64,000 nt of DNA from Aliarcobacter vitoriensis (GTDB lineage: Bacteria; Campylobacterota; Campylobacteria; Campylobacterales; Arcobacteraceae). Of this stretch, positions 61,255 to 64,000 are shown in pieces. The translations under genes and the position numbers were made by a program. Location: assembly GCF_003316695.1 (NCBI RefSeq), contig NZ_PDKB01000007.1:1-64000 (forward strand), given 5' to 3'. The notes under the pieces were generated by a model, which was given only the letters and a program-made list of their open reading frames with translations, searched no databases and had not been told where the DNA came from. The number at the start of each line of letters is the position of its first letter. Positions within the stretch are counted from its first letter, which is position 1.

Positions 61255-62556
61255 ATGAAGTTTTTTACTCTTATTCTATTTTTAATAACATCTATTTATG
61301 CAAACACAAACAAAGATTTTACCATTTATAAAAAAGAAGGTAATGAAAAAAGTCATACACTTTTAGTTATTGGTGGAATACATGGAGATGAACCTGGAGG
61401 TTATTTTGCACCAGCCTTTTTAGAAAAATATTATAAAATCAAAAAAGGTTCACTTTGGATAGCACCTAGTGTGAATATCGATAGTATGATTGCAAATCAA
61501 AGAGGTATTTATAAAGATATGAATAGAAAATTTAGCAATATAGACAAATCTGATCCAGACTATAAAAATGTTCAAAAGATAAAAGAGATAATCCTAGATA
61601 AAAAAGTAGATTTAGTATTAAATCTACATGATGGGCATGGATTTTATAGGCAAACTTATGAAAATGCCATCTTCAATCCAAGAGCATGGGGACAAGCAAC
61701 AATCATTGACCAAGAGAAAATACACTCTTTAGATAAATTTGGAAATTTGGATGAAATAGCTTCAATGGTAAGAGATAATTTGAATAAAAATATGCTTTTC
61801 AAAGATTATCACTCTTTTGGAGTAAAAAATACTGAAACGCAATATAAAGATGAACAACAACAATTATCGCTTACTTTTTTTGCAGTTACAAACGATAAAC
61901 CAGCTTTTGCGATAGAAACAAGTAAAAATATCTCTGATTTAACAGAAAAAGTTGTATATCAACTAAAATCTATTGAAGAATTTATGAAAATTATGGATAT
62001 AGAGTTTGAAAGAGATTTTGATATAAATAGCTATGAAGATGTAAAAAAACTTGTTTTTGATTTTGGAACAGTTAGCATAAATAACAATATAAAACTTGAT
62101 TTAAGTGATATTAGAAAAGTTTTAAGATTTGTTCCTATGCAAAAAGATAACAATGATTTTACATTCAATCACACTTTAGCAAATATGAAATATGTAAATG
62201 GTTCATACCAAATATATGTTGGAAATATACTAGTCACTACACTTTTTCCACAATATTTTGATATAAAAAATTCAACTGAAACTATAAAAATAGAAGTTGA
62301 TAATAACAAAGCGATCGATACAACTTTTGGAAATATTGTAGAAGTTACAGATAGCTTTAAAATATTAAAAAGTGATTTTAGAGTAAATGTTATCGGATTT
62401 AGCAAAACTGGAGTTGATAGCGAAGATGGAATATTACTTAAAAAATCTGATATGGTAGATAGCTTTTCAATAGACAACAACAAACAATACTATAGAGTTG
62501 AATTTTACAAAGACAATAACTTCTATGGAATGATAACTATAAAATTCAAAAAGTAA
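61255..62556 (+). CDS. M99-type D,L-carboxypeptidase, Csd4/Pgp1-like
   Basis: 433 residues with a signal peptide (to about 16). The zinc region is GGIHGDEPGG (HxxE) near residue 43, and NLHDGHGF near 122 supplies the third ligand. A C-terminal beta domain follows. Homologues Csd4 (Helicobacter) and Pgp1 (Campylobacter) trim peptidoglycan tripeptides to dipeptides and set helical cell shape. Length and order fit. The first ligand is His here, whereas Helicobacter Csd4 is reported to use Gln. Confidence 0.87.
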   Translation: MKFFTLILFLITSIYANTNKDFTIYKKEGNEKSHTLLVIGGIHGDEPGGYFAPAFLEKYYKIKKGSLWIAPSVNIDSMIANQRGIYKDMNRKFSNIDKSDPDYKNVQKIKEIILDKKVDLVLNLHDGHGFYRQTYENAIFNPRAWGQATIIDQEKIHSLDKFGNLDEIASMVRDNLNKNMLFKDYHSFGVKNTETQYKDEQQQLSLTFFAVTNDKPAFAIETSKNISDLTEKVVYQLKSIEEFMKIMDIEFERDFDINSYEDVKKLVFDFGTVSINNNIKLDLSDIRKVLRFVPMQKDNNDFTFNHTLANMKYVNGSYQIYVGNILVTTLFPQYFDIKNSTETIKIEVDNNKAIDTTFGNIVEVTDSFKILKSDFRVNVIGFSKTGVDSEDGILLKKSDMVDSFSIDNNKQYYRVEFYKDNNFYGMITIKFKK

Positions 62557-62570
62557 GAAAACTTACTTTT
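62549..62570. terminator. Bidirectional terminator
   Basis: AAAAGTAAG / CTTACTTTT with an AAAA loop lies between two convergent stops and is followed by GAATTTTT on the plus strand. Confidence 0.7.
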
Positions 62571-62757
62571 GAATTTTTGGTGTACATTTTTTACTAATAA
62601 TACAAACTGGACAAAAATCAACTAATCCCACAAGCAGTGGAATAATCCCTAAATAAAACCATACAATACCTGTAAATATTCCTATTGCTATTAAAATAAT
62701 CCCTATAACTATTCTAAATGGTCTACAAAATGCTCTTATTTTATCAAATGTATTCAT
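62563..62757 (-). CDS. DUF2892 (YgaP-like) small membrane protein
   Basis: A 64-residue protein with two helices (about 15-50) and a C-terminal CPVCIISKKC metal- or redox-like Cys cluster. It has the DUF2892 pattern RIVIGIILIAIGIFTG and LLVGLVDFCPVC. Members occur alone or fused to rhodanese domains. Function unknown. AAAGGAGT precedes the ATG. Confidence 0.8.
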   Translation of the reverse strand: MNTFDKIRAFCRPFRIVIGIILIAIGIFTGIVWFYLGIIPLLVGLVDFCPVCIISKKCTPKIQK

Positions 62758-62889
62758 TTTAAACTCCTTTTTGAAATTATTATATAAGATAACTTAATTT
62801 AATATAAATAAGCATAACTTATTATATTCCGTAATATATCTTTCTAAGATGAGTTTATATAAAATAATTGTTTATAATAAGGAGATTAT

Positions 62890-63591
62890 ATGAAAAAGGA
62901 AAAGATATATTTTATTCCAGGGCTTATGACAGATATTAGACTTTGGAAAAAAGTAATACCACTTTTAGAAAATAGATTTGAAATAATCCACACTCCAATA
63001 CCAAATTCTACAAATTTTGATGAAATTGTAGAGATATTAAGCAACAACTTCAAAGAAGAGAAAATAAATATTTTAGGATTTTCATTAGGCGGTTATATAG
63101 CCTCTTATTTTACTTGTAAATTTCCACAAAAAGTAAAAAAACTTTTTACAGTTTCAGCAACTCCAGGAACGACTTCAAAAGAAGAGTTAGCAAGAAGAGA
63201 GTTAAAAATAGAAGCTTTTAAAAACTCTCATGAGTTTGGCTTAGATAGAGAAAAAGCTATTAGTCTAGTAGAAGTTCAAAATCAAAATGATGATGATTTA
63301 ATTCAAACTATCATGGATATGTTCAATGAACTTGGAAGGGATGTATTTTTAACTCAATTAACAAGTACTTTTAATAGAATTGATTTATTTGAAAGCCTTA
63401 ATAAACTTAATATTCCTATATATATGTTCTACAGTAGTGAAGATAGACTTTTAGATAAAGATAGTTTAAACAAGCTAGAAAATGAAAATCATAATATCAA
63501 ATTATTTAAAAGAATAGGAACAAGTCATAATATACCTTTAGAGTTTCCAAAAGATCTAGTAAAACATATAGAAAATTGGATAAAAGAATAA
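62890..63591 (+). CDS. Alpha/beta hydrolase
   Basis: A 233-residue cytosolic hydrolase with the nucleophile elbow GFSLGGYIAS near residue 66, an acid candidate in YSSEDRLLD and the His in GTSHNIPLEFP. It lacks a signal peptide. It resembles small esterase / MhpC-like enzymes. The substrate cannot be told. AAGGAGATTAT precedes the ATG. Confidence 0.85.
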   Translation: MKKEKIYFIPGLMTDIRLWKKVIPLLENRFEIIHTPIPNSTNFDEIVEILSNNFKEEKINILGFSLGGYIASYFTCKFPQKVKKLFTVSATPGTTSKEELARRELKIEAFKNSHEFGLDREKAISLVEVQNQNDDDLIQTIMDMFNELGRDVFLTQLTSTFNRIDLFESLNKLNIPIYMFYSSEDRLLDKDSLNKLENENHNIKLFKRIGTSHNIPLEFPKDLVKHIENWIKE

Positions 63592-63650
63592 GTATTAATT
63601 TTATAAAGCTTTTGATAAAATATAGTTTTAAATTAAATAAAGGATAAATT

Positions 63651-64000
63651 ATGAAATATGATGTGATTATTATAGGGGCTGGTGCAGCTGGATTTGGTTG
63701 TGCTTTAAACTTAGGAAGTGCAAATGATAAGTTTGATTGGGCGAAAGATAAAAAATATTTAATGCTTGATGACAATAAGAGTGATTTAAATGTTGGAAGA
63801 TATTGCAATGTTGCTGGTGTTGAATTTGGTATAAATGGTGTTGATTTATTGGTAAAAATGAAAAATCAAATAAAAAACTATCCTGCAATTGAGTTAAAAG
63901 AAGAAAAGGCTACAAAAATAGAAAAAATTGGAAATACTTTCAAAGTAACAACTGAAAATAGTACATTTGAATCTGAGATAGTGGTTCTTGCTACTGGATT
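63651..64000 (+). CDS. FAD-dependent oxidoreductase, N-terminal part (cut by window end)
   Basis: An open frame from ATG 63651 (AAGGATAAATT before it) to the window edge, about 116 codons. It begins MKYDVIIIGAGAAGFGCALN, a dinucleotide-binding GxGxxG fold, and the last residues VVLATG are the second FAD motif. It resembles the thioredoxin reductase / BaiN-type flavoproteins, but the rest is missing. Confidence 0.85.
   Translation, partial: MKYDVIIIGAGAAGFGCALNLGSANDKFDWAKDKKYLMLDDNKSDLNVGRYCNVAGVEFGINGVDLLVKMKNQIKNYPAIELKEEKATKIEKIGNTFKVTTENSTFESEIVVLATG

Noticed and set aside
63506-63888. Minus-strand frames at the window end
   Set aside because: They lie opposite the alpha/beta hydrolase end and the FAD oxidoreductase start, which has a clear GxGxxG motif and ribosome-binding site.

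Overview
This 64 kb window looks like chromosome from an Arcobacteraceae bacterium (Aliarcobacter/Arcobacter type, Campylobacterota). The composition is very AT-rich. The proteins are rich in Lys, Ile and Asn. The gene set (AcnB, YajQ, YebC, Csd4/Pgp1-like carboxypeptidase, MlaA/MlaC with an MMPL protein, BetT-like BCCT, GuaA, NadB, many GGDEF/HD-GYP proteins) fits that group. I see no rRNA, tRNA, IS element, prophage or CRISPR array.

Layout. 1-2.7 kb: tail of a chemoreceptor, then a leftward housekeeping operon (phosphoribosyltransferase, DUF423, YajQ, Nudix, cytochrome c). 2.7-6.4 kb: acnB and a divergent M48 lipoprotein protease, whose intergenic region carries four TGTACAA-type motifs in helical phase. 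6.4-11.1 kb: a leftward operon of YebC, a coiled-coil protein, a roadblock-like/BON/OmpA membrane protein, a Ras-like small GTPase and a diguanylate cyclase. This looks like a little-described bacterial small-GTPase module. 11.2-15.6 kb: MlaA-MlaC-MMPL lipid-trafficking operon plus LOG, followed by a candidate sRNA. 15.8-19.1 kb: HAD, a membrane-anchored degenerate Nudix protein and a Dsb/TlpA thiol-redox cluster. 19.2-21.7 kb: a GH17-GT2 beta-glucan synthase.

21.8-36.2 kb is an iron/siderophore accessory region: ECF sigma factor, FecR, TonB receptor, MacAB-TolC-like exporter and an MbfA-like ferritin/VIT1 protein. The receptor and the exporter share a TGTCAG-N16-CGTCTT promoter, so import and efflux are probably one ECF regulon. 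The region is interrupted by plastic DNA: a broken ParE toxin, a HepT-MntA toxin-antitoxin pair between 23-bp direct repeats, ORF6N and RhuM proteins sharing a nearly identical phospholipase-D-like C-terminus (plus a third orphan fragment), and an intact and a decayed cold-shock gene.

36.2-46.1 kb: BCCT transporter, sensory diguanylate cyclase, CPA2 antiporter, RNA methyltransferase-like protein, and an MBOAT/SGNH/acyltransferase-3 acylation group. 46.2-53.4 kb: a FecR-domain protein with NPSDP repeats and a TbpB-like barrel domain next to a Slam-like TPR/barrel translocator, convergent with a CHASE2 adenylate cyclase and a protein combining a class II cAMP phosphodiesterase fold, GAF and HD-GYP. 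53.5-64 kb: ordinary metabolism and envelope genes (aminotransferase, NadB, GuaA, SelO, Csd4-like peptidase) and the start of an FAD oxidoreductase cut by the window edge.
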